A stretch of 64,000 nucleotides of DNA from assembly GCA_948099385.1 (NCBI GenBank), contig CANUEZ040000113.1:11730501-11794500 (forward strand), read 5' to 3'. This document shows, piece after piece, positions 12,561-24,024 of the stretch (position 1 is the stretch's first letter; each line of letters starts with the position of its first letter). The position numbers and the translations under genes are program-made. Under the pieces are notes generated by a model. That model was given only the letters and a program-made list of their open reading frames with translations. It searched no databases and was not told the DNA's origin. The DNA comes from Fasciola hepatica (taxonomy: Eukaryota > Platyhelminthes > Trematoda > Plagiorchiida > Fasciolidae).

Positions 12561-12860
12561 CCTTTCCCATCAAGCTTTAGCCAAAACCCGAAATTCTTAA
12601 GCCACCACCCACAATCCTTCAGCCATGACCCACCATTATCTACCCTTGACGCACAACCTTTAGCCATGCCACTGCAAACCAGTCAGGTCAAAAGTATCGG
12701 AATATAATGACATCAAGAGATGTTGGAACAATTTGCTTTTTTCACAAAGATTGATGTTCCAAAGCTAACGGAAGAAATGAGAAAGTGTGACGATCATATG
12801 CTGTGCATTTGACCGTGGTAATGGCATCAAAATTTGCACCGCAAATCGATTGGAGAAGGT
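12561..12860. repeat. Left terminal inverted repeat (300 bp)
   Basis: This is the reverse complement of 13546-13845. The outer tip reads CCTTTCCCATCAAGC and the inner end reads ATTGGAGAAGGT. The mismatches seen are one base near 12847 and a one-base length difference at the tip. Confidence 0.9.
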
Positions 12861-13446
12861 GAAGAAGGAATTCCCAAGCACAACAATGAGCAAGTCATCC
12901 TTTAATCGGCTGCTGGATGGGCATCACTATTCAGTTCAGAAACTGACTGTCCAACCAGTGAAATGAAACTCAGATGCAGTCAAATCTAAACGACCAGAAT
13001 ATGCCTATTGGCTGCAACGATCAGGTACTGCAACTTCGAGGTTGTATATTGATTAGACCAACTACAACATATGGCGTTGTCGTAGCTATGGACGATCAAA
13101 AGTAGGCAGTAAAGCCATCCGAATTCTACCGTCAAGTAAAGGACTCAACTTGGACATATTAGCTTGTTCATCTATCCCCGGTATCTTGAAGTATGAAAGT
13201 CATACAAAGATTACGTGGCATATTTTTAATGAGTTTCTCTCATGCTGCTCAGCACCTACTGCCTCTGAGCAACCTGATATTCCAGTGGTATTTGTCTTCG
13301 ACAGTGTGCCCGTTCATCGGAGGGCCGTGGAGGAACAATTACACACCAATCATCAAAAAAGTTTTCTCCCACCGTATAGTCCATTTTTTAATCCGCTTGA
13401 AGAGGCCTTCAGTGAATTCAAACAGGTGAAAAGTTTGCCACTTTAA
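12805..13446 (+). pseudogene. DDE transposase (IS630/Tc1 type), two in-frame stops
   Basis: One plus-strand frame runs through 214 codons with stops only at 12964 (TGA) and 13054 (TAG) before its end at 13446. The N-terminus (FDRGNGIKICTANRL) resembles a helix-turn-helix DNA-binding segment. The catalytic domain shows LYID followed by the TAG stop where Glu is usual, then TNYNIWRCRSYGRS. The first Asp is at 13051. VFVFDSVPVHRR holds the second Asp (13300) and FLPPYSPFFNPLEEAFSEFK holds the catalytic Glu (13399). By my count 32 residues separate the second Asp and the Glu, shorter than the 34-39 of the best known Tc1/mariner groups. All three catalytic residues survive, but the stops prevent a full-length product. 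The start codon is not identifiable; the frame enters from within the left TIR. Confidence 0.75.
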
Positions 13447-13545
13447 TTTGTTTATATTTTTAGTACCATAAGAATTGGTTCACTGAAAATACAACAGTAA
13501 TAAGGATTGTGCTACATGGTTCGACGATACGCGTACATCGTTTAA

Positions 13546-13845
13546 ACCTTCTCCAATCGATATGCGGTGCAAATTTTGATGCCATTACCACGGTCAAATG
13601 CACAGCATATGATCGTCACACTTTCTCATTTCTTCCGTTAGCTTTGGAACATCAATCTTTGTGAAAAAAGCAAATTGTTCCAACATCTCTTGATGTCATT
13701 ATATTCCGATACTTTTGACCTGACTGGTTTGCAGTGGCATGGCTAAAGGTTGTGCGTCAAGGGTAGATAATGGTGGGTCATGGCTGAAGGATTGTGGGTG
13801 GTGGCTTAAGAATTTCGGGTTTTGGCTAAAGCTTGATGGGAAAAG
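13546..13845. repeat. Right terminal inverted repeat (300 bp)
   Basis: This is the inverted copy of 12561-12860 and ends in GATGGGAAAAGG. It also contains an inverted copy of the start of the transposase reading frame. Confidence 0.9.
13736..13837 (+). repeat. 21-bp subterminal direct repeats inside the right TIR
   Basis: Three adjacent 21-bp units at 13775-13795, 13796-13816 and 13817-13837, and a fourth at 13736-13756 after an 18-bp gap, share the pattern GG-n(4)-TGGCT-n-AAG. The same array occurs inverted in the left TIR, about 12568-12670. In long-TIR transposons such arrays often bind the transposase; that role is inferred here. Confidence 0.65.
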
Positions 13846-16800
13846 GTGTCAACAGACAAGATTTGGTTTTTTTTTATCATTGGAAATCAATAGATTGTAC
13901 GATTTTTTCCCTGGGATTACCTCACTGCTTCTCAACTCGAACCAGTTGCAGAATGATAAAAGTATAAACGTTTTACTTTTAGAGAAAACAACCATATTGA
14001 CACGATTTGGTACGACACGGCACCTATGGCCCAGGTGAAAGCTTTATTATCAACTCTCAAAATTAAATGGAACTTTCGAATTCAAAAGTCTGTGAGGAGC
14101 TACCTACACTGTTACAACTGAAAGCTGATGACGTAACTGTTTGGCTGAACTGATTCCGGTCAATACGTGGGAATCCGTAAATCCCGAGAAAAACAAGTCC
14201 TCATTGTCCGTAGCATGCTCTGTCATAGGAATCAGCAGCTAGGTCAATCACAGTAAGTAAATTCAAGTAATCTACAGCAGCATAAGCGTACAATTGTCAA
14301 AGGTAAATTGCCCTATACCCAATGAAAGATTCAATTTGCAGCGATATAACGCCGAGAACGAATGGTTCGATTTACCAAGGGTATTCTCTTCTCAAATTCA
14401 TTTCAGGAAAACCTTGGTTCAAAATTCTAAAGCAATGTCACCTGTCTTCATTACTCACAGCTATTTTCTCAGTTCAATGAATGAACCGAAAACCTAGACA
14501 TTCAAGTCAACTTTTGCGAGGACGGAGTGGGCTTTTGACTGAGAAAACTCGCCTGTCTCAACTAGTTCACCTCAATTTACTCGTTGTTGTCCAGCAGCTG
14601 TTCTATCTTCTCTCAAATGCGTCTGCTCAGCGTGCTGCAGAGTTATATCGGACTAAATGAAAAGATCCAGAACAGGCCCACGGTCCATCCACTAGCCAAA
14701 TTCTTTCATTGATTGGTCACGAGATATCACATTGGTCCGGCCTTGCTAAGGCGCCTCAACAGGACGCAGTTTGCTGAGTGCTAACCGTCCATGCGTAAAA
14801 CTCACTGCGTGTCGGTCAATTGATGAATACCAATTTTCTTGTTCAGTCAACTGTGACTGGACAAGAGTTTAGAAATAGATGACATGCCAAATTCAGGAGC
14901 ATTTGCACTAAAGTCCATCGGATATCAAGCGTCATCTGGGCGCATGACAAGGCACGTGACTTTTGTGTGCAGAACCAGGTTGGAGATTGAGACACTGCTC
15001 ATTGCTGTGTTTTTACCGTAATGTAGTGTTGAAAATTCAATCATAACCGATGAACTTCAGGTTTAGTGCATATCTCCAATTTAATGGAGATATGCATTGT
15101 GGTACCGAGATCAAGAAATCGAACAAACAAGTAACCAAAGGTCCAACATATGAAGGCCGTAGCCGGAGGGGGATCCGTCCATTTTAGATTGGACTAAGTC
15201 ACCGAGTTACATTCTGTCTGTGGGCCGAAGTCGATTCTAGTCCACGGTAGTTGGAGAAACTTACGAAATCGCCTTTGACAATCAACCGAAGCTTTGAAAG
15301 TTCAAACTGCAACATCTTCACCTGTCACCGAGTGCCGGTGATGAATCGTTCTTGACACATGCCGAGTTAAACAGTGGATTACTTTTCAAGCGTCTGTAGA
15401 TGTCCTGATGTGCGCCAAGATCGTGCTGGAGACGATTTCCATTCGGATTGCACAACCAGATTATCTTGGTCCCTTAACTTCTTTAGGAAATCACTGTCCT
15501 CCCACTTACATAGCTTGTCGAAAGTGAGTAAACAAAATTACGCCACCATAGACGAGGTATGGAAAAATGCTTTATGTTCAAGGTCTGCCGAAAACACTAG
15601 TCGGCTAATGAAGTGCGCTCGGAAAGACCGCATTAACCACACGAGCAATGGCCTTTTCCAGACATCCAGTTAGAGGTTCAGAATATAAGGTCCTTCTGAA
15701 CGGGAGTTTCCTGTACGGTTCACGATGGAAACCAGAATCTGTAGAAGTTTTTCTGCAGAAACCCGTATTGCCAGCTATGACTCTTGAAAGATTATGTCCT
15801 CTTGAACTCTCTGGCATTTAGATTTGTGTAGGACTTCGCATCCCAACAATGAAAATCCGTACACGTTGTAGTCATTGAGTCACCTTGTGATCGAATGGTT
15901 TTCATTGTGGGAAGAGTCACTTTTAGACTCCAGATTTCGCGTTCTCTTCCGTTCGTTGCAATCCCATACCAGCAGACTCTAAATGACTCTTTCAGAAATG
16001 GTGTATAACCAAAACATGATAAATGAAAAGAAAGAAATTTTCGTAATCATGTTTACACATGGCATTACTGGAAGGAGCTTAACCTAAGGTGCTGTAGAAC
16101 TGCTTTGTCGTACGTGATGGGGATAAGAGGAATATATAAGGTCCTACTGGGTTGTATATGCAGAGCGAGAGCGGATTTCTGTCTAACACCAATGTGGCCG
16201 ATGGGAGTGAGCCTCTTATATCAGAGTTGCCTCAATATTGTCGGTGTGAGTGTCTCAGGCACCGAGTTGGTTACTTGTCCTGAATGCCTCTCGAAATGCT
16301 CCCAAACGACTGCACCTCCCAAGTAGCTTCTGCTGAGAGAGTCCTACACACTACTTTCTGGAGGCGGTGTTTTCACAAAAGTGTGGGGTGAAGGTGATTT
16401 CTAGGCCCTCTCCACCGGGTTGATTGACCAATAGTCAGTGTAGGGGAAATGGCTAAACTCTGATTCAAAACCAGCCATGGATGGCGTGTGAATTGCACAA
16501 CACTATGCTCAACAGCATCTGTGGCGGAGAGATATGCAGGGCACCCAAGAATGTCTAGCCTCATCCGACTTGAGTATGAACTGAACAATCAGTCATCAGC
16601 GCCCAGAGGTTCCCAGAAGAGGCGAATAAACCACACAACTGGACACCAGCTCACCTAGACCGACACTGCTGCCTTGCAGGAGCAGCTTGGTTGCTCAAGG
16701 GTTAGAGATGAATCCTAGAATAAAAAAGCCCAGTCTGGACAGGGTTACCGAGTACTACAATAATGCACAACGTTAACAACAATGAAAATCTTCAGGTCAA

Positions 16801-17049
16801 AAAGCTCGTTTAGCTTTCCGAAGAAGTGCTCTAACTGACGCTCTCACACCGTACACAAGTTGTTCATTCTAATCCTACACCTAGTCCCCTCCACACATAT
16901 AATTTTTCATATTCTTTGGGAACTGCAGTCAGCCATACTTGTCGGAGCTTCCCTGAGAAAAATCCAGTTTCTTTTATCTCGCGTCCTGCTTCGTCTAACT
17001 TAGAAGTCTCTCCGAATCCGCTTCCACCAGCTAGTGCTCTTCTTTACCC
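13846..17049. other. No recognised feature
   Basis: A 99-codon frame at 15374-15673 and a 73-codon frame at 16105-16326 have no motif I know. The part next to 17050 may include the 5' untranslated region of the RTE element, but nothing marks its start. Confidence 0.45.
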
Positions 17050-17074
17050 TCGGAGTCCTTAAAAACTGGTCACT

Positions 17075-17840
17075 TTTATTGTGCGAACTCTGATCCATAT
17101 AGGACAACAGGTATGTTTAGCTCGTACGCTGGAGACCCTTTCCATCGACGTGTGTTGTATTCAGCAGACTCGCATCCAAGACTCCAGCTCTGTAGTCCGA
17201 CTGATGTCTCCATCTAATACCTCTGCAAAGCTTCCCTTGAGTTTGTCTGGAAACCCTGAGGCGGAGGCTGCCGGTCTTGCCGGAGTAGGCTTAGCTCTAA
17301 ATGAGAAGGCTGTGGCTTTTCTACTTGACTTGATCCCAATTGACAGCCGGTTGTGCAGTGAGACTTAGACGTTCGTACAAAGTAACCAAACTCCATCGTG
17401 ACAGTCGCAGTTTGTTTGCCGTCTGGGTCCATGCCCCTACCGATTGGATCCCAGATCCAATCAAAGATATTTACCAAAAGTTACACGCGACCTCCTACGT
17501 GAAGCAAAGGGGGGTGGTATCATGTTTTGAACTTGAGATACCAATGCTAAAGTCAATCGGCTGTCTTCGAACGAGGCGCAGTTGCCATGCCCTTTTGTGC
17601 TTGATTCCTTTAGCTCGAAAAAGAGGAAACAGTTGTTGGCTCTGTGTTCAGATCATCGCCTGTTTCTCTCTAGTATGAACTCCGGACGTTCTAGTCGCCA
17701 GTATGCCAAGTGCCGTCCGCCCTCTTCGAGTCAACAAGGGACCCAAATAGACCACGTCAAAATTAGCTCAAATGACGGGGCTGCATACAGGACTGCCGGC
17801 CATACTGCGGCCCTCCTCCTGACTCCGACCACGCGTTAGT
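17075..17840 (+). pseudogene. Endonuclease part of the RTE element
   Basis: The frame 17081-17368 has VRTLIHIGQQVCLARTLE, then DVCCIQQTRIQD, where QQTR stands in for the metal-binding QETR of the family (Glu changed to Gln), then GLAGVGLAL. The frame 17340-17678 has LFAVWVHAPTD, equivalent to the usual VVSAYAPT block. The frame 17582-17839 ends with TQIDHVKIS, the IDH-type block near the C-terminus. Domain order and spacing match EEP endonucleases of RTE elements. Two frame changes and the apparent loss of the key Glu make it inactive. In a live element it would nick target DNA. Confidence 0.7.
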
Positions 17841-18409
17841 CTGCTTTAAGCTGTCCATGTGCTTCTGAGGGCCTGCCAAAAGTACGATGCAGCAGTGGTT
17901 AGACTGTGATATGCTGTCTGACCCATCTTGCCCCTCAACTTTCCGGAACGTTTTAGCTGAAGACCTATGATCACCTTCAATAGACAACACCAACCGGCAC
18001 TGGTCGCTTATTAGGAGAGCCTTGTATTCTGTTGGCAAAGTGAGTTGTGGCCTGACTCGTCAAGTCGTTACACCTGCGTTCCTGCTGAGTCTCTGAGCCT
18101 TCTTGATACCCGCCGGTTCATCCTGGTTGATAGAGTGCGTAATGTAGCGCGGCTGACAATGAGAGGTGGAAGAGCAAATCTTCGTAGAAAACCGTGAAAT
18201 CCGGTAGTCTCAAAAAGTATCGGATATGGAACATGCTGACGCTGTGAGAAATTCCTGCGAGCTGTTTTATCTCATCCTAGTCACCGGTAGGAAGACATTG
18301 GGTGCGAGCGAAACGATCAGTGAATCTGACAGTTCGCCGATATAAAATCTGCTGCGATGTGTCGTAGGCTAGGCGGAACACTAAAGCACAGTTTAACTAA
18401 CCTCCAGCA

Positions 18410-19670
18410 TTGGCCTGTCCCGTATATGTTCCGCCAGAGGTCCCGTGGTATATTTCGACAGAGCCACCTTTTAGGGCCGAGATCCGCAAGGAAATCCAAG
18501 CCCTAGAAAGTCACTATGCTTTGGGCTCCGATGGATCTTCTCCAGCCCTTTTTAAAGATGGTCGAATGAAGCTTACTAGAGAACTTCAAGCTTTGTTCTC
18601 CAAGGTCTGGCACTCCGAGAAACTCCCCTCCTTGGAGAGGAGGAGGGGGAATCGATCGTTGCCCTGTCTTCAAGAAGGGCTTGTGCAGTGACTGCCCCAA
18701 CCATAGCGTCTAAGCTGCTAGTGTCTGTCATTCTTCGTAGGTTGTACAACACGAGTGATGAGCAAACTCGCGAGGAACAGGCTGGGTTTTGAGCTGGTTG
18801 TGGATGCATGGATCAGGTCTTTACCTTCTGACAGCTGTAAGGGCACCTTTACGCCTTCCAAAGGCCAACGATCGTTGTGTTTCTGGACTTTTTGGTGGCC
18901 TTCGACTCCGTCTATAGGTCTGCACTTTAGCAATGTTTATTAAGGAATGATGTACCTGGAAAGTATGTTGACCCTTAAATAGTTGTGTGGTCATACCTCA
19001 GGTAGGGTTAGAGCTAGTGACCAGCTCTCGCCACTCTTTGCCGTCTCCAGTGGAGTACAACAAGGCTCCTTTATGTCCCCACTTCTTTTCAGCTTTGCGA
19101 TAGAGGATATCCTACAGAACGCTTTATCTGGTCTTCCAAATGGTGGGGTTGAATTCTTCTCACCGAACATAATCTTTGACCTAGAGTACTCTGATCATGT
19201 CGCCTTGCTGAGAGAGACGGCACAGGCAATTCAACACTTACTGGACCGCTTGACAATTGAGGTATCCTAATATGGTATTTGCTTTGGGCCTTCAAAATGC
19301 AAGGTACTTCCTCAAGACTGGCAGGAGACTGTGCCTGCACTCATCCTAAGTGGTGATCAGTTAGAGGTAGTCGGTAGCTTTAAATATCTCGCGAGCTTGG
19401 TCTCAGCTGGTGGTGGTGTTGAGGAGGAGATCACATCAAGAACCGCGACAGCCAGAGCAGCTTTCGCTAACTGGCATCATCTGCTGCTCCGCCATGACAT
19501 CTGATTTTCTCTCAAAGGAATGGTGTACTATGCCACAGTCCGTAGTGCTCTTCTTTGCGGTTTCGAGACTCAACCCCTCCGCACAAAGGATGCTTCGTGG
19601 TTTTCTGTATTCGACCACCGATGTCTCCAAACCATTGTCCGTATCTGGTGAGAATATCGGGTGAGCAATG
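18410..19670 (+). pseudogene. Reverse transcriptase part of the RTE element
   Basis: ALGSDGSSPALFKDG (18512-18556) is the usual N-terminal finger block (GxDGIPPALFK). EEQAGFELVVDAWIRS (near 18773) is the EQAGFRxGRG block. In another frame, TIVVFLDFLVAFDS (about 18870-18912) is the palm A motif. GVQQGSFMSPLLFSFAIEDIL (19052-19114) is motif B, with QG intact. LEYSDHVALL follows at about 19184-19213, where YADD has become YSDH, destroying the second catalytic Asp. Further frames up to 19664 give the thumb and connection region. At least three frameshifts are present. The order and the endonuclease upstream make RTE the best call. Confidence 0.7.
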
Positions 19671-20168
19671 ACAAGGTTTGTCGTCGTGTGTTCGGTGCTG
19701 ATAGTCGCCTTCTGAACGAGATAATCGCTTTACACCTCCGATGACTCGGACATGTTTTGCGTATGCCTGCTCGCCGTTTGCTCTTTCGTGTATTTTTTTG
19801 TGAGGCTGGAAGAAGTGGAGCAGCAGTCAGGATAGGACTCAACGCATGGGCATGAAGAACTTAACTTCGGCCTTGACTTCGATTGTCGGTTCCCATCTTC
19901 CTGGTTGAAGCCCAAGAGATGAGGAGTGCCGTTGGTTAGAGACTCTGAGAGATATGGCTCTGAACCGAATTCAGTGACGCAAATGCTGCATGGCCTGTCT
20001 GTTGACTTCCCATGCTCCATAAATAATTGAAAAACTGACATAAATTCCACAAAATATGTACAGTCAAAATATTAAAAGAATTAGCTTTTGGTTGTTGTAA
20101 TCTTTGTGTTGACTCATAATCCCACCCCCGCCTGACTTGGTAATTTTTCCCTTGCTGTTGTATTGGCG

Positions 20169-20280
<112 letters not shown>

Positions 20281-20834
20281 GAATTTGACGTCATTAATCC
20301 TAACGACATTCAATTTCGGAAAAGATGTCAACAACAAAGCTTTCTGTGTATCCTAGCAACCACGTAATGACTTACGCAACCAAACAGACTGCAAGGTTAG
20401 CGTTATAAATTGTACTCAGGCAGTAGGAAGAAAACGACCCGCGGTCCAGGCCGCCTCCTCATGGAAAAATCATTACAGCGGCGGTTTGCTCAACTATGGA
20501 GGAGAAATTCGTATTCATCTGACTAAGAACATGTTTTTAAGGGTTGGAGAAAGTTGGAAAAATACGTGTACGAGGTGGGAGTTTTCTTTTCCATATATCA
20601 GACATTTCCATAAATAGTACTGGACAACTGAGAGTAGATGCGTTGCTATAGGTAGCACTGGGTGAGTAGGCGTACAAAAAACCCGTTGTTATTTTTGAAA
20701 TTCTCTCAAAGAGGTGATGAAATTTTCTGAATAGGTCAGTCAGTTCTTGGAAGAGATGTACAGACCAACAAAACTTCTATTCGAATTCAGCTGCCGGCAA
20801 TGTTCAAGACGGATATCATTGTAGATCTTCTGAC

Positions 20835-20955
20835 CCGATTGTAAGAAGACCGTGAAGGCCCGGTATCGACTCCCGTGACTGCCGGTTCTTCCCTCACCTG
20901 CGGCAGCCTACAGAAGTACTTTATGGCAGTAAAGAAGTAATTATAATAATAATAT
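20835..20955 (+). repeat. Possible SINE 3' part
   Basis: A B-box-like GGTATCGACTCCCGTG is followed by a body (CTACAGAAGTACTTTATGGCAG) and a TAATAATAATA tail. The A box is not clear. Confidence 0.3.
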
Positions 20956-21084
20956 TACACAATCACAGTATTCAATAACTGGCATGTGGTTACAACGAGA
21001 ACTGAGCTATTTTCGGACCTCAGGAAATAGAAGTTTTGGAAACGGGCAGTGGTCAGTTACGAGCCGCGGAAAACAAACTGATTG

Positions 21085-21165
21085 AAGATGACATGATTCG
21101 AACCCGAGACTAGAAGACAGGAAATAGGCCACGATGACCTTTAGGCCACCGCCCCACTGTGCATT
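21085..21165 (-). repeat. tRNA-like SINE fragment
   Basis: The minus strand reads GGGGCGGTGGCCTAAAGGTC (A-box-like) and then TCTCGGGTTCGAATCATG (B-box-like), spaced as in a tRNA gene. No convincing acceptor stem. Confidence 0.4.
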
Positions 21166-22584
21166 GTTGTTAAATGCCACCGAAATTCCTAATGCTTAAG
21201 ATGGTTTTCCTCTCATACTGTACACCGCTAGTCTGCAGCTGGAAGTGAGTGATTCTGGTTTGGAAAAATAGTTTGACAGTCCGATCACGGTCACAGAGAC
21301 TACTGCATTCATCTTTCTGTTTGGAGAACCACGGGGACAGTTCCCAATCGGGTTAGGGGAACATTTTCTGCGGGATTATCTTGTGAGTGTGTGATGTGTG
21401 TGTGTCAGGGATTCGGGAACCTCCCTGAAAACGACATCAGCAAGGCTGCAGTCCGCATTCTTCCAACCCACGGATAGGATGCTTTGTGAATACTAACCAA
21501 TGACAAGACCCGCATATCCCACATAGCAGTGCAGTCTTGACGCGAGTGCCCATGAACCAATCAGTCTGTCACACGTCACTGTTCGTATCGACCTTTGACA
21601 GACAACCCACTGGCTACCCTTTATACCAGCCCTTCAGTCAATCAGACTTCTGACATACTGTAACCCGATTTATTCAGTCACATCTGCCAGCCAAGCTGGG
21701 CAATCAATAACAACGCCGTATCTGTCTACGCTTTCCTTGTCTCATGCTATATAAAGTGTTCATTTTTGATTGTAATTGAATACAGTTTCTGCCCTTGTTC
21801 AAGGTTACTTTTCCGTTTGGATTAGATGATCGAGGAATCACTGACCGGGGATAATCCGCAGTTTTGCGCTGACACAACACCCTTGCCCTGTCATGACTGA
21901 TCTGGAAACACTGGGTTGGACAGTAATCCTCACTACCAAAGTGTCTCGCTTTGTGCGTGTGAATGAGACGTCTCACAGAATGATAAGTTAGTCCCTACTT
22001 AGTGTTCACTTAAACAGAAATGCAAAGAAACAATAAATGTCACGGAGTAATAAGAATGAAAGATTCGGAAAATTTCCCAGTTCTAGAGGTCTTTCGAAAC
22101 CTCAGTTGTTTATATCTGCAGTTCACAAGAAGATGTTCAGTCGTAATGCGATTGGGGCGGATAATTAGCATAGATTAACCGCCTAACAGAGTGAATGAAT
22201 CAGTCCCGGAATTTGAGTTGCGTAATTCTTTAAACGACCCGTAAAACTCCGCACTGAAGATGTGACTAGAATACTCAACGATTCGTTCATGAAGGTGGCC
22301 GAATGCATAAAAGTAAAACAGACTGACAACCGCCTTTGGCCTGAGAAATCCACTCCTCGTGTGCACATCTCATCGGTGGCCACTGACTTTCTGAAAAAAT
22401 GTGACAAATACACAGCAAGGATCACTGAGATCCCAACATTTCCAGTACAATAATCCCAAACGACATGAATGGATCTTAAAATTAAAAGTTCTCAGAGAAA
22501 CCATATCTCATCTAATCTGCTTGCACATGAGTAGTGGGTGATTTGATTTACGTGATAAGAATCGTCATGCAGTATCAACACCTA

Positions 22585-22765
22585 ACTCACAATTAAAAAC
22601 CACGAAAGCAATCCATAGATGTACAGCTGTTTCATTCTTTCTTGGAATCAGTGGTTGAGAGTCAGCCTGCATAACCTGGTAGTCAAGTGTTCAATTCATA
22701 ATTGCTCGTCCCAGGTTCGAATCCCAGTGAGGGATAGGTGGAGGGACACTGGTGATATTTCCAAA
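22585..22765 (+). repeat. tRNA-derived SINE-like repeat (type A)
   Basis: CAGCCTGCATAACCTGGTAG (A-box-like) and CCCAGGTTCGAATCCCAG (intact B box) match the head of the repeats at 8905 and 12243, here on the plus strand. The stretch 22585-22640 resembles the body of the same family in the opposite orientation, so two copies may sit head to head. The repeat lies just upstream of the first Penelope remnant. Confidence 0.5.
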
Positions 22766-22774
22766 CCAGGATGA

Positions 22775-23720
22775 AATCAATCATAGCTCAAGATGCTCTC
22801 TACCTACGCTATGCGGATGGTATCTTCGTCATTGCAAACCCCAAGGAGAAGTGTGAAAAAATGTTCCATCGCTTCAACACCGTATACTCAAGCATTCAGC
22901 CAACCGAAAATGGGGAAGACAACAACAAAATCGTATTCCTAGATAGTAAAATTACCCACCGAATCAATGGAATAATCCGAAGATTAGTTCATCGCAAAAC
23001 TACGTAGTCAGAACAGTATCTGCACTTCACCAGCTTTGTCCCCGTAAAGTGTAAAATTGGCCTCGTCCGTACCATGTTCCACAGGGCACACGAAATACGT
23101 ACAACTGACAAGCTGGAAGAAGAGTGCCGTACCTTGTTCAAAACTTTTGAGGCCAACGGATATCCAAAATTATTCGTATCCAAATACTCAGAGCCACCTC
23201 CGCACAAAACGAAAGTTACCACAGTCCCAAAACTGACGACCTTCCTACAGTTACCTTAATGTGATGACATCAATAGCCTACTCAGCAGACGCATCGTTGT
23301 TCTCTATACAACCTTCTGGATGAAAACACCATCGATGAGAGAGAGCTACTGCCTCTCCACGCCAAGTCCAATTACATTTACCAATTTAAATGTGGGTGCT
23401 CAGCCACCTTCATTGGCAGAAAGGAGAGACAAATGCGTAATAGAATGGCTGAACATATCCCGGTTTGGTTACAAAGAACAATGGGCGGAAGGACGCAATC
23501 AGCGACATCATCGAGCGCACATGGAACATTCAAATCATCAATTAAACAACACCTTTGGGAGACTAATCAGTTTGTCAATCTGAGCACGGCGTTCACCGTC
23601 ACTTATGTCACAAACAATAAACGACTATTGAGATACGCCGAGGCACTAGCAATTGACCATCGACATCCTCAACTGTGCAAACAGCTAGAATGGATAATAA
23701 CGTTAGCCTTGCCTTGGTAA
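22775..23720 (+). mobile_element. Penelope-like element remnant 1 (RT + GIY-YIG)
   Basis: It begins inside the palm of the reverse transcriptase with LRYADGIFVI (22813-22842), where the second Asp of YADD is Gly, and continues with NKIVFLDSKITHRING and RLVHRKTT. After a stop come HFTSFVPVKCK, GLVRTMFHRAHEIR, LEEECRTLFKTFEANGYPK, the standard thumb sequence of Penelope-like elements. Further on, IYQFKCGCSATFIGRKERQM and AEHIPVWL form a GIY-YIG endonuclease with CGC spacing, ending near 23690 (EALAIDHRHP). Penelope elements insert using this GIY-YIG nuclease. The 5' half is missing, and frame breaks and the YADG change make the copy dead. Confidence 0.75.
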
Positions 23721-24024
23721 CGTGTTTTCATTTGCTATCATTAGTTGTGTATGTGTGTGTACTTTTGCCGTTGGTCTCATGAGAACGTTCACTTCCCCAT
23801 TTATAAATGACCACCTTGGCTCCAGTATGCGCTAGGGAAGATGCAGCGAAATGGTTTGGAGTAAATCGTGAAATCCAATGCTACTGACTCCGTGTTCAAA
23901 TCTGTGTCGGGGAAGTTATGTTTTTCAGTTCAGGATGAAACTGTTGTACGATACTTCTTCCGCCTTCGAAGGTAGGTCAAACGATGATACTGCATGAAGA
24001 ATCCTATTATGATTATCTAAACTA

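Larger units (their letters stand above)
12561..13845 (+). mobile_element. IS630/Tc1-related DNA transposon with ~300-bp TIRs
   Basis: The element is 1285 bp with terminal inverted repeats at 12561-12860 and 13546-13845. By eye the two repeats differ by one substitution and one single-base indel. Between and partly within them lies one broken DDE transposase reading on the plus strand. The left TIR overlaps the predicted start of the transposase, so the right TIR carries an inverted copy of that N-terminal coding sequence. The outer half of each TIR contains about four 21-bp repeats that could serve as transposase binding sites. I could not resolve a TA or other target-site duplication. The exact family is uncertain: long TIRs are atypical for Tc1/mariner, while the protein is clearly of the IS630/Tc1 DDE type. 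Confidence 0.8.
17050..19990 (+). mobile_element. RTE-type non-LTR retrotransposon, decayed
   Basis: An apurinic-type endonuclease (17075-17840) is followed by a reverse transcriptase (18410-19670) and a C-terminal tail ending near 19990 with a conserved RDMALNRIQ-like stretch in one frame. There is no separate ORF1. This compact single-ORF plan and the wording of the endonuclease (IDVCCIQQTRIQDSS) match RTE-clade elements known from flukes. The pieces lie in several frames with stops. The element runs towards a TA/GA microsatellite at 20170, which may mark or have grown from its simple-repeat tail. Confidence 0.75.

Noticed and set aside
12428..12667. Identical short ORFs at 12428-12667 (minus) and 13739-14038 (plus) with repeated Gly-x-Trp-Leu-Lys
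   Set aside because: They come from the 21-bp repeats inside the two terminal inverted repeats. The identity is explained by the TIRs, not by a protein.
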